This document shows positions 46,769 through 56,042 of a stretch of 64,000 nucleotides of DNA, piece after piece. Every line of letters starts with the position of its first letter. Position 1 is the stretch's first letter. The position numbers and the translations under genes are program-made. The stretch comes from Arthrobacter sp. B1805 (GTDB lineage Bacteria > Actinomycetota > Actinomycetes > Actinomycetales > Micrococcaceae): positions 1-64,000 of the forward strand of contig NZ_PJIQ01000012.1 of NCBI RefSeq assembly GCF_002929745.1, read 5' to 3'. The notes under the pieces are model-generated. The model was not told the origin of the DNA, made no database searches, and saw nothing but the letters and a program-made list of their open reading frames with translations.

Positions 46769-47191
46769 GTGAGCGAGGCTGAAGCCGCCACTGCGGTCAA
46801 CGTGGCAGGCAAGTTGGGTTTCAAGAATGGAGACCTTGTTCAGGAACTCGGTTACGACGACGACGACGTCGATTTCGACTTCCGGGAGAACCTGGAGGAC
46901 GGCATAGGGTCCGAACTGCTCACGGAAGATGACCAGGACGTCGTCGACGGCGTGATTCTCTGGTGGCGCAGTGGCGACGGAGACCTGGTCGACGCACTGG
47001 TCGACGCGCTGACCTCACTCGGAGCCGGTGGTGTGGTCTGGCTGCTCACGCCGAAGTCAGGACGCCCGGGCTACGTCGCTCCGGCAGATGTCCAGGAAGC
47101 TGCTCCGACGGCTGGCCTGCACTCGACGTCGTCCGCCGGCGTCTCGAAGGAATGGGCCGCGACCCGGCTCGTCAGTCGACGGAAGCAGTAG
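46769..47191 (+). CDS. DUF3052 family protein
   Basis: 140 residues, strongly acidic in the first half (ELGYDDDDVDFDFRENLEDGIG). A conserved actinobacterial family of unknown function, found near aceE in many genomes. GTG 46769 with a strong AGGAGGAG. Followed by a peroxiredoxin gene 3 bases later, so co-transcribed. Confidence 0.92.
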   Translation: MSEAEAATAVNVAGKLGFKNGDLVQELGYDDDDVDFDFRENLEDGIGSELLTEDDQDVVDGVILWWRSGDGDLVDALVDALTSLGAGGVVWLLTPKSGRPGYVAPADVQEAAPTAGLHSTSSAGVSKEWAATRLVSRRKQ

Positions 47192-47194
47192 GCC

Positions 47195-47659
47195 TTGCCG
47201 CTGGAGGTGGGGTCCGTCGCACCCGGGTTCGCCCTCGCGAACCAGTTCGGTGAGACCGTCGAGAGCTCTTCGCTCAGCGGGGGAGCTGTCGTCGTGTTCT
47301 TCCCCTTCGCCTTCTCGCGGGTATGCACCGACGAGCTCGGTCAGTTGCGGGACAACCTCGACCTGTTCGACGCCGCGGGCGTGACCCTCGTGGCAGTCTC
47401 CGTCGACCACAAGTACACGTTGCGCGCCTTCGCGGATGCCAATGACATCTCATTCGATCTCCTCGCCGACTTCTGGCCCCACGGCGCCGTGACGCGGGCT
47501 TACGGCGCGTTCGACGACGCCCAGGGCTTCGCCGAACGTGTCAGTTATGTCCTGGACGGCGGGGGCACCGTGCGGGCGGTCATTTCCTCGCCCCACGGGC
47601 AAGGCCGACCGATCGGCGATTACGCACGGACGCTGGGTGCCGTCGAAGCGGCCCTGTGA
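47195..47659 (+). CDS. AhpE-like peroxiredoxin
   Basis: 154 residues. Peroxidatic Cys in FFPFAFSRVCTDELGQLRDN; the usual Pro before V-C-T is Arg here. No second resolving Cys, so a one-Cys type like AhpE that needs an external thiol. Reduces peroxides. TTG 47195 start; GTG 47207 is possible. Overlaps the sirtuin gene by 4 bases. Confidence 0.9.
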   Translation: MPLEVGSVAPGFALANQFGETVESSSLSGGAVVVFFPFAFSRVCTDELGQLRDNLDLFDAAGVTLVAVSVDHKYTLRAFADANDISFDLLADFWPHGAVTRAYGAFDDAQGFAERVSYVLDGGGTVRAVISSPHGQGRPIGDYARTLGAVEAAL

Positions 47660-48618
47660 GCGCCCAGGGTGACGGCGGGGCGAGCGGGAACGACCTCCCG
47701 GGTCCGGAGTTGAACCCGCAGCTCGGACTGACCGGTTTCGTCAGTGGGACCCCGGCATCCGATCTCGCCCCGATGGCGGTCCGGGAGCAGGAACTCCTCG
47801 ATCAGGCAGTCGAGCTGCTGGCCGGGCTGCGTCTTGCGGTGCTGACCGGAGCGGGACTGAGTACCGACTCCGGCATTCCGGACTATCGAGGGCCTCAGTC
47901 TGTGCCGCGCAACCCGATGACCTACCAGCAATTCGTCGGCGATGAGAATCTGCGGCGCCGCTACTGGGCCAGGAACCACGTGGGATGGGGCCACCTTCGC
48001 AGAGCCGATCCCAACGCGGGCCACGCGGCGGTCGCCCTGCTGGAGCAGCGGGGCCTGCTCTCGGGCCTGATCACGCAGAATGTCGACAGGCTCCACTCGT
48101 CCGCCTGGAGCGTCAACGTCATCGACCTGCACGGGACCTTCGACCGGGTGGTTTGCCTGCAATGCGCGTCGGTCTTCCCTCGGTCGCGCATCGCGGAGAT
48201 CCTCGAGGACCTGAATCCCGGCTACCTCGAGCGTGCGTCCGACGCCGGTGACGTCGCACCGGACGCGGATGCCGATGTCGATGACACGGGCGATTTCGTG
48301 ATGGCACCGTGTCCGGTCTGCGGAGGAATGCTCAAGCCCGACTTCGTCTATTTCGGCGAGAATGTCCCGAAGAGCAGGGTGGCCGACGCCTATGCCATGG
48401 TCGATGCGGCAGACGCCCTGCTGGTCGCCGGATCATCGCTGACGGTGATGAGCGGTTTGCGCTTCGTCCGGCACGCGGCCAAGGCAGGCAAACCGGTGGT
48501 CATCATCAATCGTGGCCCGACCCGCGGCGACGAGTTCGCATCGCTCAAGGTCGAGGTCGGGGTCTCCGAGGCCCTGACCTATCTCGCCGCCCGGTTGCCG
48601 GACCTGCCGCACGGGTAG
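47656..48618 (+). CDS. Sir2-family NAD-dependent protein deacylase
   Basis: 320 residues. NAD site LTGAGLSTDSGIPDYRGP, TQNVDRLH with catalytic His in VIDLHGTFDRVVC, zinc ligands CLQC and CPVC, and FGENVP. Removes acyl groups from lysine using NAD. GTG 47656 overlaps the peroxiredoxin stop (GTGA). A stretch DADADVDDTGD between the zinc cysteine pairs is unusually acidic. The first 45 residues precede the domain. Confidence 0.93.
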   Translation: MSAQGDGGASGNDLPGPELNPQLGLTGFVSGTPASDLAPMAVREQELLDQAVELLAGLRLAVLTGAGLSTDSGIPDYRGPQSVPRNPMTYQQFVGDENLRRRYWARNHVGWGHLRRADPNAGHAAVALLEQRGLLSGLITQNVDRLHSSAWSVNVIDLHGTFDRVVCLQCASVFPRSRIAEILEDLNPGYLERASDAGDVAPDADADVDDTGDFVMAPCPVCGGMLKPDFVYFGENVPKSRVADAYAMVDAADALLVAGSSLTVMSGLRFVRHAAKAGKPVVIINRGPTRGDEFASLKVEVGVSEALTYLAARLPDLPHG

Positions 48619-48685
48619 CTTCGAGGGGTGATCACGCGCCGGACAGTCCGTGCAGGACGCCATCGACCAGGACGCGGTACAAACA

Positions 48686-48726
48686 GGAACAGGCCGAGCC
48701 CCGCAGTGCGAGGCTCGGCCTGTTCC
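48686..48726. terminator. Terminator between the sirtuin gene and tRNA-Val
   Basis: 15-bp perfect stem GGAACAGGCCGAGCC (48686-48700) with 48712-48726; the loop can pair further. It lies between a plus-strand operon and a minus-strand tRNA, so it may stop both. Confidence 0.8.
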
Positions 48727-48730
48727 GTGG

Positions 48731-48803
48731 TGGGTCCTACCGGGATCGAACCGATGACATCCACGGTGTAAACGTGGCGCTCTACCAGCTGAGCTAAAGA
48801 CCC
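48731..48803 (-). tRNA. tRNA-Val (TAC anticodon)
   Basis: 73-nt cloverleaf: acceptor GGGTCTT with AGGACCC, D-arm GCTC/GAGC, anticodon stem CCACG/CGTGG with loop TTTACAC (anticodon TAC, reading GTA), T-arm with TTCGATC. Discriminator A; CCA is not encoded. Confidence 0.97.
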
Positions 48804-48936
48804 GAAACGTGCGATGCCGTTCCGTCGGCTACAGCTCGACGGGCGCCATCACGAGGGACGACTATACCGGCTCGGCGGGGTGCCGCGCCAATCGAGGGGC
48901 CGTGCCGGTTGGATTGGAGTGCCGATCGGTGTGGCC

Positions 48937-50163
48937 TCACTCGCCCGCTGCGAGCTGACCGCAGGCGCCGTCGATCTCCTTGCCGCGCGTATCGCGCAGC
49001 GTCGTCGGGATCCCGGCAGCACGCAGCCGATTGATGAACTCGGTCGAGACATGCTTCTCCGACGCGGTCCAGATGGAACCAGGGGTCGGATTGAGCGGGA
49101 TCGGGTTGACGTGCACCCACCCGCGCCCGCGCTGGTTGAGCTTCTTCGCGAGCAGGTCGGCACGCCAGGCGTGATCGTTCATGTCCTTGATCAGTGCGTA
49201 CTCGATGCTCACCCGACGCCCGGTGGTGCGGTAGTAGTTGTAGGCCGCGTCGAGGGCCTCATCGACCTTCCAGCGTGTGTTCACGGGAATCAGCTCGTCG
49301 CGGAGCTCGTCGTCGGGAGCGTGGAGCGACAGTGCGAAGGTCACCGGCAGGGACTCGGCCGCGAGCTTGTTGATTGCCGGTACCAGGCCCACGGTGGACA
49401 CCGTGATGTTGCGTGCCGACATGCCGAGACCTTCCGGGGAGTCGTCGACGAACCGGTGCAACGCCGCCATCACGCGCTTGTAGTTGGCCAAGGGCTCGCC
49501 CATACCCATGAACACGATGTTGGTGACGCGATCGGCGTCGTGCCCGCCATCCGTGCGCAGGTCGCCGAGGGCACCCTCGGCGAGGGCGCGGTTGGCCGCG
49601 ACGACCTGGTCGACGATCTCCGCCGTCGACATGTTGCGCGTCAGGCCGGCCTGGCCGGTGGCGCAGAAGGGGCAGTTCATGCCGCAACCGGCCTGCGAGG
49701 AGACGCAGAGCGTCACGCGGCCCGGGTAGCGCATCAGGACCGATTCCACGAGCGCCCCGTCGAAGAGGCGCCAGAGGAACTTGATCGTGTCCCCGTTGTC
49801 CGTCGTCAGGCGCTTCACCTCGGTGAGCAGCGGCGGGAACATGGACTCCACCAGCTCCTCGCGACCGGCCTTGGGAAGATCGCTCATCGCCGCGGGGTCG
49901 GTGGTGAAGTGGGAGAAGTAGTGGGTCGACAGCTGCTTCGCGCGAAAGCCCTGGTGGCCCAGTTCCTTCAGGCGCTCCTGCCGCTCGACGAGCGTGAGAT
50001 CCGCCAGATGCACGGGTGGCTGACTGACGCGCGGCGACTTGAACTGCAGCAACGGGCGCCCATCGCTCGCCACGATCGGCTCGGCACCCTCCACTTCAGG
50101 GCGCACCTGAGGGCGCGAGGAGGAGGGGGCTGGGGTAGCGGGGGTAACCGTAACGTCGGACAT
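48937..50163 (-). CDS. rlmN: 23S rRNA (adenine2503-C2)-methyltransferase
   Basis: 408 residues, radical SAM enzyme methylating A2503 of 23S rRNA and A37 of some tRNAs. Cluster motif CGMNCPFC; N-terminal segment [20 protein letters not shown]; the resolving Cys near the end in [10 protein letters not shown] 50163 (MSDVTVTPA) preferred; an in-frame ATG at 50172 adds three residues. Confidence 0.95.
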   Translation of the reverse strand: MSDVTVTPATPAPSSSRPQVRPEVEGAEPIVASDGRPLLQFKSPRVSQPPVHLADLTLVERQERLKELGHQGFRAKQLSTHYFSHFTTDPAAMSDLPKAGREELVESMFPPLLTEVKRLTTDNGDTIKFLWRLFDGALVESVLMRYPGRVTLCVSSQAGCGMNCPFCATGQAGLTRNMSTAEIVDQVVAANRALAEGALGDLRTDGGHDADRVTNIVFMGMGEPLANYKRVMAALHRFVDDSPEGLGMSARNITVSTVGLVPAINKLAAESLPVTFALSLHAPDDELRDELIPVNTRWKVDEALDAAYNYYRTTGRRVSIEYALIKDMNDHAWRADLLAKKLNQRGRGWVHVNPIPLNPTPGSIWTASEKHVSTEFINRLRAAGIPTTLRDTRGKEIDGACGQLAAGE

Positions 50164-50393
50164 CCTTATCATTCTTTCACGGATGGCGCCAGCGTCACAG
50201 TCCGCGGTCTGTTAGTGCGGACACGTCGCCGTGCCGCACCGATGAAACATAACGCCGTGTGGGGCGGGTGGTGTGGCGGCGGGTGTTGCCACGGTAATAG
50301 TGTGAAAGCGACCGGATGGCTCGCGCGGCGACGCGCCCGGAGCACCGGCACATGCAGCGCTATGCATGCAGCTGACAAACGACGGGAAACACA

Positions 50394-51830
50394 TTGAGCG
50401 CACAGATCGGCGTCACAGGCCTTGCAGTCATGGGGGCGAATCTCGCCCGGAACCTCGCCCGGAACGGTTACACGGTGGCCTTGCACAACAGGTCGGTCGA
50501 GAAGACGGACGCGCTGCTGGAGAAGCACGGCGGCGACGGCGAGTTCATCCGCACGGAGACCCTGCAGGAGCTCGTCGACTCCCTCGAGAAGCCCCGCCGC
50601 GTGCTGATCATGGTCAAGGCGGGCAAGCCCGTGGATTCCGTGATCGATCAGCTCACGCCGCTGCTGGAACCTGGTGACATCGTGATCGACGGCGGCAACT
50701 CGCACTACGAGGACACCCGCCGCCGCGAAGCTGCCCTGTCGGCGCAGGACCTCCACTTCGTGGGCGTCGGCGTCTCCGGTGGCGAGGAAGGCGCGCTCCT
50801 CGGCCCATCGATCATGCCCGGTGGATCCCGCGAGTCCTACGATTCGCTCGGCCCGATGCTCGAGAAGATTTCCGCGAAGTACAACGGCGAACCCTGCTGC
50901 CGCTGGATCGGCACGGATGGAGCCGGACACTTCGTGAAGATGGTGCACAACGGCATCGAGTATGCCGACATGCAGGTCATCGGCGAGGCCTTCGACCTCC
51001 TCCGTTCCGGTGCGGGGATCGAGCCGGCGGAGCAGGCGAAGATCTTCACGGACTGGAACTCGGGCACCCTGTCCTCGTTCCTGATCGAGATCACCGCCGA
51101 GGTGCTCGGTCACACGGACGGGCGTACCGGCAAGCCCTTCGTCGACGTCGTCGTCGATGCGGCCGGGCAGAAGGGGACCGGGCGTTGGACGGTCGTCTCG
51201 GCGCTCGAACTGGGAAGCCCGACGTCGGGTATCGCCGAGTCTGTCTTCGCCCGCGCGTTGTCCTCGCAGCTGGAGCAGCGCCTCCAGGCCCAGGAAATCC
51301 TGCAGGGCCACGAGGGCACGGTCGAGCTGCCCGAGACCTTCGTCGAGGACGTCCGCCTCGCGCTCTACGCGTCCAAGCTCGTCAGCTACGCGCAGGGCAT
51401 CGACATGCTCACGGCCGCCGCCAAGGAGTACGGCTGGGAACTCAAGCTCGACGAGATCGCGTCGCTGTGGCGTGCCGGTTGCATCATCCGCGCCGAGCTC
51501 CTCGACGACATCATGAAGGCCTACGCCGGTGACGACCGTCCGGCTAACCTCCTCCTCGCTCCCGCGTTCGCGGAAGCGATCGCGGGCGCGGTACCGGCGT
51601 GGCGCCGCGTCGTCGCCACGGCCGTCCAGCTGGGGATCCCCGTGCCCGTCTTCTCCGCATCGCTGGCCTACTACGACGGACTGCGCCGCACACGCCTTCC
51701 CGCCGCGCTCACCCAGGGCCTGCGTGACCTCTTCGGTGCCCACACCTACAACCGCGTCGACACCGACGGAACGTTCCACACGCTCTGGGGCGAGGACAAG
51801 TCCGAGATCGAGGCCGTCGACACCCACTGA
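50394..51830 (+). CDS. gnd: 6-phosphogluconate dehydrogenase, decarboxylating
   Basis: 478 residues. Oxidises 6-phosphogluconate to ribulose 5-phosphate and CO2 with NADP. NADP site IGVTGLAVMGANLARNLARNG, substrate motif VGVGVSGGEEGALLGPSIMPGG, GAGHFVKMVHNGIEYADMQ, and AAGQKGTGRWT. TTG 50394 follows GGGAA; no ATG/GTG fits. Ends at a 42-bp palindromic terminator. The second oxidative pentose phosphate gene here, remote from zwf. Confidence 0.96.
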   Translation: MSAQIGVTGLAVMGANLARNLARNGYTVALHNRSVEKTDALLEKHGGDGEFIRTETLQELVDSLEKPRRVLIMVKAGKPVDSVIDQLTPLLEPGDIVIDGGNSHYEDTRRREAALSAQDLHFVGVGVSGGEEGALLGPSIMPGGSRESYDSLGPMLEKISAKYNGEPCCRWIGTDGAGHFVKMVHNGIEYADMQVIGEAFDLLRSGAGIEPAEQAKIFTDWNSGTLSSFLIEITAEVLGHTDGRTGKPFVDVVVDAAGQKGTGRWTVVSALELGSPTSGIAESVFARALSSQLEQRLQAQEILQGHEGTVELPETFVEDVRLALYASKLVSYAQGIDMLTAAAKEYGWELKLDEIASLWRAGCIIRAELLDDIMKAYAGDDRPANLLLAPAFAEAIAGAVPAWRRVVATAVQLGIPVPVFSASLAYYDGLRRTRLPAALTQGLRDLFGAHTYNRVDTDGTFHTLWGEDKSEIEAVDTH

Positions 51831-51846
51831 CGCACTGTCGATCGAT

Positions 51847-51888
51847 AACGAGGTAAGCCCCGGACAGCTGTCCGGGGCTTACCTCGTT
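51847..51888. terminator. 42-bp perfect palindrome between gnd and cysE
   Basis: Two 21-base arms without spacer, starting AACGAGGTAAGCCCC. Between convergent genes; expected hairpin of about 19 bp. No T tract. Outer bases resemble the hairpin after glnK. Confidence 0.85.
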
Positions 51889-51930
51889 CTGCGTCAGGAT
51901 CGGTCATGCGTTAGCTACGCGTGACCCGCA

Positions 51931-52518
51931 TCAGATGTAGATGGCAGGATCCACATACTCCGCCGGATCGACGGCGGGCTGCGTCTCCCGGCGCGAATCG
52001 CGGTGGCGGAACGTCGCAGGGATCCCGGTGACGATGGAATCCGGCGGCGTGTCCTTCACGACGACCGCGTTCGCACCGACAGCGCTTCCCGCCCCGATCG
52101 TGATCGGACCGAGGACCTTGGCTCCGGCTCCGATCGTCACGCGGTCGCCGATCGTCGGATGGCGCTTGATCTTCTCGAGCGACCGCCCTCCGAGGGTCAC
52201 GCCCTGGTAGAGCATGACGTCGTCACCGATCTCGGCGGTACCGCCGATCACGATGCCCATGCCATGGTCGATGAAGAACCGGCGGCCGATGGTGGCTGCC
52301 GGATGGATCTCGACACCGGTGAGGGCGCGAGCCAGTTGCGACAGGACACGTGCCGGAAAGCGCAGCTTCTCGTGACGCCACATGCGGTGGGTCAGCCGGT
52401 GCACCCAGATGGCGTGGAGCCCCGAGTAGACGACCGTGTTCTCCAGCGAACCACGGGCAGCCGGGTCGTGGGCGCGCGCGGTCTCGAGATCCTCGCGCAG
52501 TCGTTCCAGAAAACTCAC
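51931..52518 (-). CDS. cysE: Serine O-acetyltransferase
   Basis: 195 residues, first step of cysteine synthesis from serine and acetyl-CoA. Left-handed beta-helix hexapeptides ([53 protein letters not shown]). C-terminus ends DPAIYI, fitting CysK binding by a terminal Ile. GTG 52518 with AAGG upstream. Downstream of cysK, 62 bases apart. Confidence 0.95.
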   Translation of the reverse strand: MSFLERLREDLETARAHDPAARGSLENTVVYSGLHAIWVHRLTHRMWRHEKLRFPARVLSQLARALTGVEIHPAATIGRRFFIDHGMGIVIGGTAEIGDDVMLYQGVTLGGRSLEKIKRHPTIGDRVTIGAGAKVLGPITIGAGSAVGANAVVVKDTPPDSIVTGIPATFRHRDSRRETQPAVDPAEYVDPAIYI

Positions 52519-52580
52519 GGCTACCTTTTCATCGGGTGGTGGAGGTGTGCGGAACCGGTCTGGAGGTCACTCGTCCCGGT

Positions 52581-53516
52581 TCAGCCGCGGATGTCGTCGA
52601 ACAGCACCGTGGAGATGTACCGCTCGCCGAAGTCGCAGACGACGGCCACAATGAGCTTACCGGCGTTCTCGGGTCGCTTCGCGAGCTCGAGCGCTGCCCA
52701 GACGATCGCCCCGGACGAGATCCCTCCGAGGATTCCCTCCTGCGTGCCGAGCGCCCGAGCCACCCGGACCGAGTCCTCGACCGTGGCGTCGAGTACCTCG
52801 TCGTAGACCGTGCGGTCGAGGTTCTCCGGTACGAAGTTCGCGCCGAGCCCCTGAATCTTGTGGGGACCGGGCGCACCACCGTTGAGGATCGCGGAGTCCG
52901 CGGGCTCGACGACGACGATCTGGACGCCGGGCTTGCGCTCCTTGAGTACCTGACCGACGCCGGTGATGGTACCACCGGTACCCACACCCGCGACGAAGAT
53001 GTCGACGGCTCCGTCGGTGTCGTCCCAGATCTCCTCGGCCGTCGTCGCGCGGTGGATGGCAGGGTTGGCCGCGTTGGCGAACTGCTGCGCCCAGATGGCG
53101 TTCTCCGTCGTGGCGACGATCTCCTTTGCCCGCTCGACGGCGCCCCGCATGCCCTCGGAACCCGGGGTCAGGACGATCTCCGCTCCGTACGCGCGCAACA
53201 TCACACGGCGCTCGGTCGACATCGTCTCGGGCATCGTGAGGATCACCTTGTAGCCGCGTGCGGCGCCCACCATGGCCAGGGCGATACCGGTGTTCCCGGA
53301 GGTTCCTTCGACGATCGTGCCGCCGGGACGCAGGGCTCCGGCCTTCTCTGCCGCGTCGATGATGGCGACGCCGATGCGGTCCTTCACGCTGTTCGCGGGG
53401 TTGTAGAACTCCAACTTGACGGCGACCTGGGCGTCGAGACCCTCGGTGAGGCGGTTGAGGCGGACGAGGGGAGTGCGTCCCACCAGTTGGGTGACGTCGT
53501 CGTAGATCTTTGCCAT
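52581..53516 (-). CDS. cysK: Cysteine synthase A
   Basis: 311 residues. PLP lysine in [12 protein letters not shown], phosphate loop [10 protein letters not shown] and GTGGTITG. Makes cysteine from O-acetylserine and sulfide. Co-oriented with cysE; the pair can form the cysteine synthase complex. No clear Shine-Dalgarno sequence was resolved for ATG 53516. Confidence 0.96.
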   Translation of the reverse strand: MAKIYDDVTQLVGRTPLVRLNRLTEGLDAQVAVKLEFYNPANSVKDRIGVAIIDAAEKAGALRPGGTIVEGTSGNTGIALAMVGAARGYKVILTMPETMSTERRVMLRAYGAEIVLTPGSEGMRGAVERAKEIVATTENAIWAQQFANAANPAIHRATTAEEIWDDTDGAVDIFVAGVGTGGTITGVGQVLKERKPGVQIVVVEPADSAILNGGAPGPHKIQGLGANFVPENLDRTVYDEVLDATVEDSVRVARALGTQEGILGGISSGAIVWAALELAKRPENAGKLIVAVVCDFGERYISTVLFDDIRG

Positions 53517-53630
53517 GCGGAGCCTGCCTGTTCAGAGGAGTCGGGAAGTTCGGGATGACGTCGGCCGCGGGCGCATGGAAGCCACCCCGTCACCGACGGC
53601 GGTCAGCTTAACGGCTGGGTGCTGATGCGC

Positions 53631-54155
53631 CTACGCGGCAAGCCACTGGGAGTAATATTTCCTGGCCTTGGACAGCTTCGGGTTGATGATCACCTGGCAG
53701 TAGCCCTGTTCCGGGTGCTTCGCGTAGTAGTTCTGATGCCATTCCTCCGCCACGTGGAACTCGGGGAGGCGGCTGACCTCGGTGACGATCGGGTTCTTCC
53801 AGTTCTCCTGGTTGCGCGCGATGGCTTCCTCGAAGAGGCTCTTCTGCTCCGCGTCCTGGTAGTACATGACGCTCCGGTACTGCGTGCCGACGTCGTATCC
53901 CTGTCGGTTCAGCGTCGTCGGGTCATGCGATACGAAGTACATGTCCAGGATGACGTCCTCCGGAATGACGGTCTCGTCGAAGGTCACCGCGACAACCTCC
54001 GCATGACCCGTGATGCCCGAGCAGACGGAGTCGTAGTCGGGATGCTTCGTATGGCCGCCGGTGTAACCGGATACGACCTCGGTCACCCCCCGGGTTTTCT
54101 GGTAAAGGGCATCGAGGCACCAGAAACAGCCCCCTCCGAGCACAAAAGTCTTCAT
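53631..54155 (-). CDS. msrA: Peptide methionine (S)-S-oxide reductase
   Basis: 174 residues. Active-site GGGCFWCLDALY near the N-terminus, GYTGGHTKHPDYDSVCSGITGHAEVV, HDPTTLNRQGYDVGTQYRS. Repairs oxidised Met. ATG 54155; no Shine-Dalgarno sequence seen, so leaderless or weak. Divergent from the Nif3-like gene. Confidence 0.95.
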   Translation of the reverse strand: MKTFVLGGGCFWCLDALYQKTRGVTEVVSGYTGGHTKHPDYDSVCSGITGHAEVVAVTFDETVIPEDVILDMYFVSHDPTTLNRQGYDVGTQYRSVMYYQDAEQKSLFEEAIARNQENWKNPIVTEVSRLPEFHVAEEWHQNYYAKHPEQGYCQVIINPKLSKARKYYSQWLAA

Positions 54156-54225
54156 GACTGTGTCAATGCACGGCGGGCACCGATGATTCCCGTCTGTCAT
54201 CCGCCCAGGGAGGAAGCCCGCAGAG

Positions 54226-54254
54226 TTGGAGGGGCCGGCAGCGGCAGGTATTAC
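54226..54254 (+). promoter_or_regulatory. Promoter giving a leaderless Nif3-like transcript
   Basis: TTGGAG (54226-54231), exactly 17 bases, TATTAC (54249-54254). The ATG at 54262 lies 7 bases past the -10, where transcription should begin, and there is no ribosome site. Confidence 0.65.
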
Positions 54255-54261
54255 TGGTGTC

Positions 54262-55215
54262 ATGGAACAGAACGATCACGACGCCGGCGTCGAAGCGTCC
54301 CCGACCGGCGGCACGGTGGGAGACGAAGAGACAGGTACCGCGGGGACCGGGGCCGACGGGAGCGCAGCGGTCGCAGTAGCGCCGACGGTCGGGGACGTGC
54401 TGCTCGCGATCGAGGAATTGTGGCCCGAGAGCCTCGCCGAGGGGTGGGACGCCGTCGGGCTCGTCGCCGGGCGGTCCGAGAACCGGGTGGAGAAGATCCT
54501 GTTCACCGTCGATCCGACCGCGGAGGTCCTCGACGAGGCGCTCGCGTGGGGAGCGGCGATGATCGTGTCCCACCACCCGCTGCTGCTCAGGCCGGTCACC
54601 TCTGTCGCAGCGACAGGGTTCAAGGGCGAGGTGGTGCACCGGTTGATCGAGGCGGGATGCGCTCTGGTGACGGTGCATACGAATGGTGACAGCGCCGTCG
54701 GCGGTGTCTCCGACGTGTTGGCCGATGCGCTGGGACTGACGGACGTCGAACCGCTCGCTCCGGCAGCGGACGGCCTGCCCGAGGAGGGAATCGGGCGCGT
54801 GGGCAACCTCGGAGCTCCGATGGCACTCGGATCGTTCGCGGAGATGGTGTTCTCCATCCTTCCGGCCGTCGCCGGAGGAGTTCGCGTGGCGGGGGACAAG
54901 GACGCGCTAGTGCGCAGGATCGCCGTGTGCGGAGGAGCTGGTGATTCGCTCTTCGACCGCGTCCGCTCGAGCCAGGCCGACGTCTACGTCACCGCAGACC
55001 TGCGCCACCACGCCGCCTCGGAAGTACGGGAGGCCGCGTCCGGCGGGACGCCGTACCTCATCGATGTCTCGCACTTCGGCAGCGAGTGGCTGTGGCTCAC
55101 GCCCGCGAGTGACGCCCTGAGCAACGTCCTGTCCGATCAGGGATTCGTGACCGATATCCGGGTCAGCGGGGTCAACACCGATCCCTGGGACTTCGTCCTC
55201 ACACCGGGCCGCTGA
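54262..55215 (+). CDS. Nif3-like dinuclear metal centre protein
   Basis: 317 residues. NIF3/DUF34 fold: EGWDAVGLVAGR, metal ligands in IVSHHPLLLRPV, VTVHTNGDSAVGGVSDVLADALGL, and DVSHFGSEWLW at the C-terminus. Proposed GTP cyclohydrolase-related or metal-dependent hydrolase; role unsettled. Forms an operon with the zinc-ribbon-like gene, as is usual. Acidic N-terminal extension (about 45 residues). Confidence 0.92.
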   Translation: MEQNDHDAGVEASPTGGTVGDEETGTAGTGADGSAAVAVAPTVGDVLLAIEELWPESLAEGWDAVGLVAGRSENRVEKILFTVDPTAEVLDEALAWGAAMIVSHHPLLLRPVTSVAATGFKGEVVHRLIEAGCALVTVHTNGDSAVGGVSDVLADALGLTDVEPLAPAADGLPEEGIGRVGNLGAPMALGSFAEMVFSILPAVAGGVRVAGDKDALVRRIAVCGGAGDSLFDRVRSSQADVYVTADLRHHAASEVREAASGGTPYLIDVSHFGSEWLWLTPASDALSNVLSDQGFVTDIRVSGVNTDPWDFVLTPGR

Positions 55216-55296
55216 CGAACGACGACGTGGCCTAGGCTGGAACGACGCTGACGCCCGCCCGTCGTTGCCCTTTTTCGACCGACCCTGGAGGTTACC

Positions 55297-56040
55297 GTGG
55301 CCAAGGCTGCACCCGAGGAACAACTCCGCCTGCTCGACCTGCAGGCACTCGACTCGACCCTGAACAAACTCAGCAGGCAGGCTGCCGCCGCCCGCAGCAA
55401 CCCCGAACTGGGCGTCGTCGCCGCGCGCGTGGCCGAGGTGGACGGCGAACTCATCCGTGCGACGACCGAGCTCGGCGATCTCCAGCGCGAACTGACGAAG
55501 GCGGAGGACGAGGTACAGAGCGTCGTCAACCGGCTCGAACGGGACGAGAAGCGGCTGAACAGCGGAACCGGCACCTCGAAGGACCTCACCGCCCTGCAGC
55601 ACGAGGTCGCATCGCTCACCAAGCGGCGTTCGGACCTCGAGGACGTCGAACTGGACGTGATGGAACGTGTGGATGCAGCACGTGCTGCACAGGCTGAAGT
55701 CCAGGGCCGCACGGATGCGGTCCGCGCGGAACTCCGCGCGCTCGAGGAGGCCCGCGATGCGGAACTCGCCGACGTCGAGGTTCAGCGCACCCGGGTGCAG
55801 GCCCAGCGGGACGAACTCGCCGCGACCTTCGAGGCCGGCCTGCTGGCGATCTACGAGCGCATCCTCGCGAAGCGCGGCGTCGGCGCCGCGCGGCTGTTCC
55901 ACGGGAAGTCCGAGGGCTCGGGCATGCAGCTCAGTCCGGGCGATCTCGCCGACATCTCCGGCGCTGCGCCGGACGACGTCGTGCTGTGCCCCGATTCCGG
56001 CTGCATCCTGGTGCGGTCCGGCGATTGGGGAAACCAGTAG
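55297..56040 (+). CDS. C4-type zinc-ribbon family protein with lost cysteines
   Basis: 247 residues, mostly long coiled coil (about 20-175). The C-terminus matches the CT398-like zinc-ribbon family, but the first knuckle reads FHGKSEGSGMQLSPGDL (Ser in place of both Cys) and the second CPDSGCILVR, leaving at best two Cys. Zinc binding is therefore unlikely. Family role unknown, linked by context to Nif3 and RNase H. GTG 55297 after GGAGG. Two bases before rnhA. Confidence 0.85.
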   Translation: MAKAAPEEQLRLLDLQALDSTLNKLSRQAAAARSNPELGVVAARVAEVDGELIRATTELGDLQRELTKAEDEVQSVVNRLERDEKRLNSGTGTSKDLTALQHEVASLTKRRSDLEDVELDVMERVDAARAAQAEVQGRTDAVRAELRALEEARDAELADVEVQRTRVQAQRDELAATFEAGLLAIYERILAKRGVGAARLFHGKSEGSGMQLSPGDLADISGAAPDDVVLCPDSGCILVRSGDWGNQ

Positions 56041-56042
56041 CC

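Noticed and set aside
50169-51827. 552-codon minus-strand frame
   Set aside because: Antisense shadow of gnd, whose motifs are complete; no recognisable protein features.
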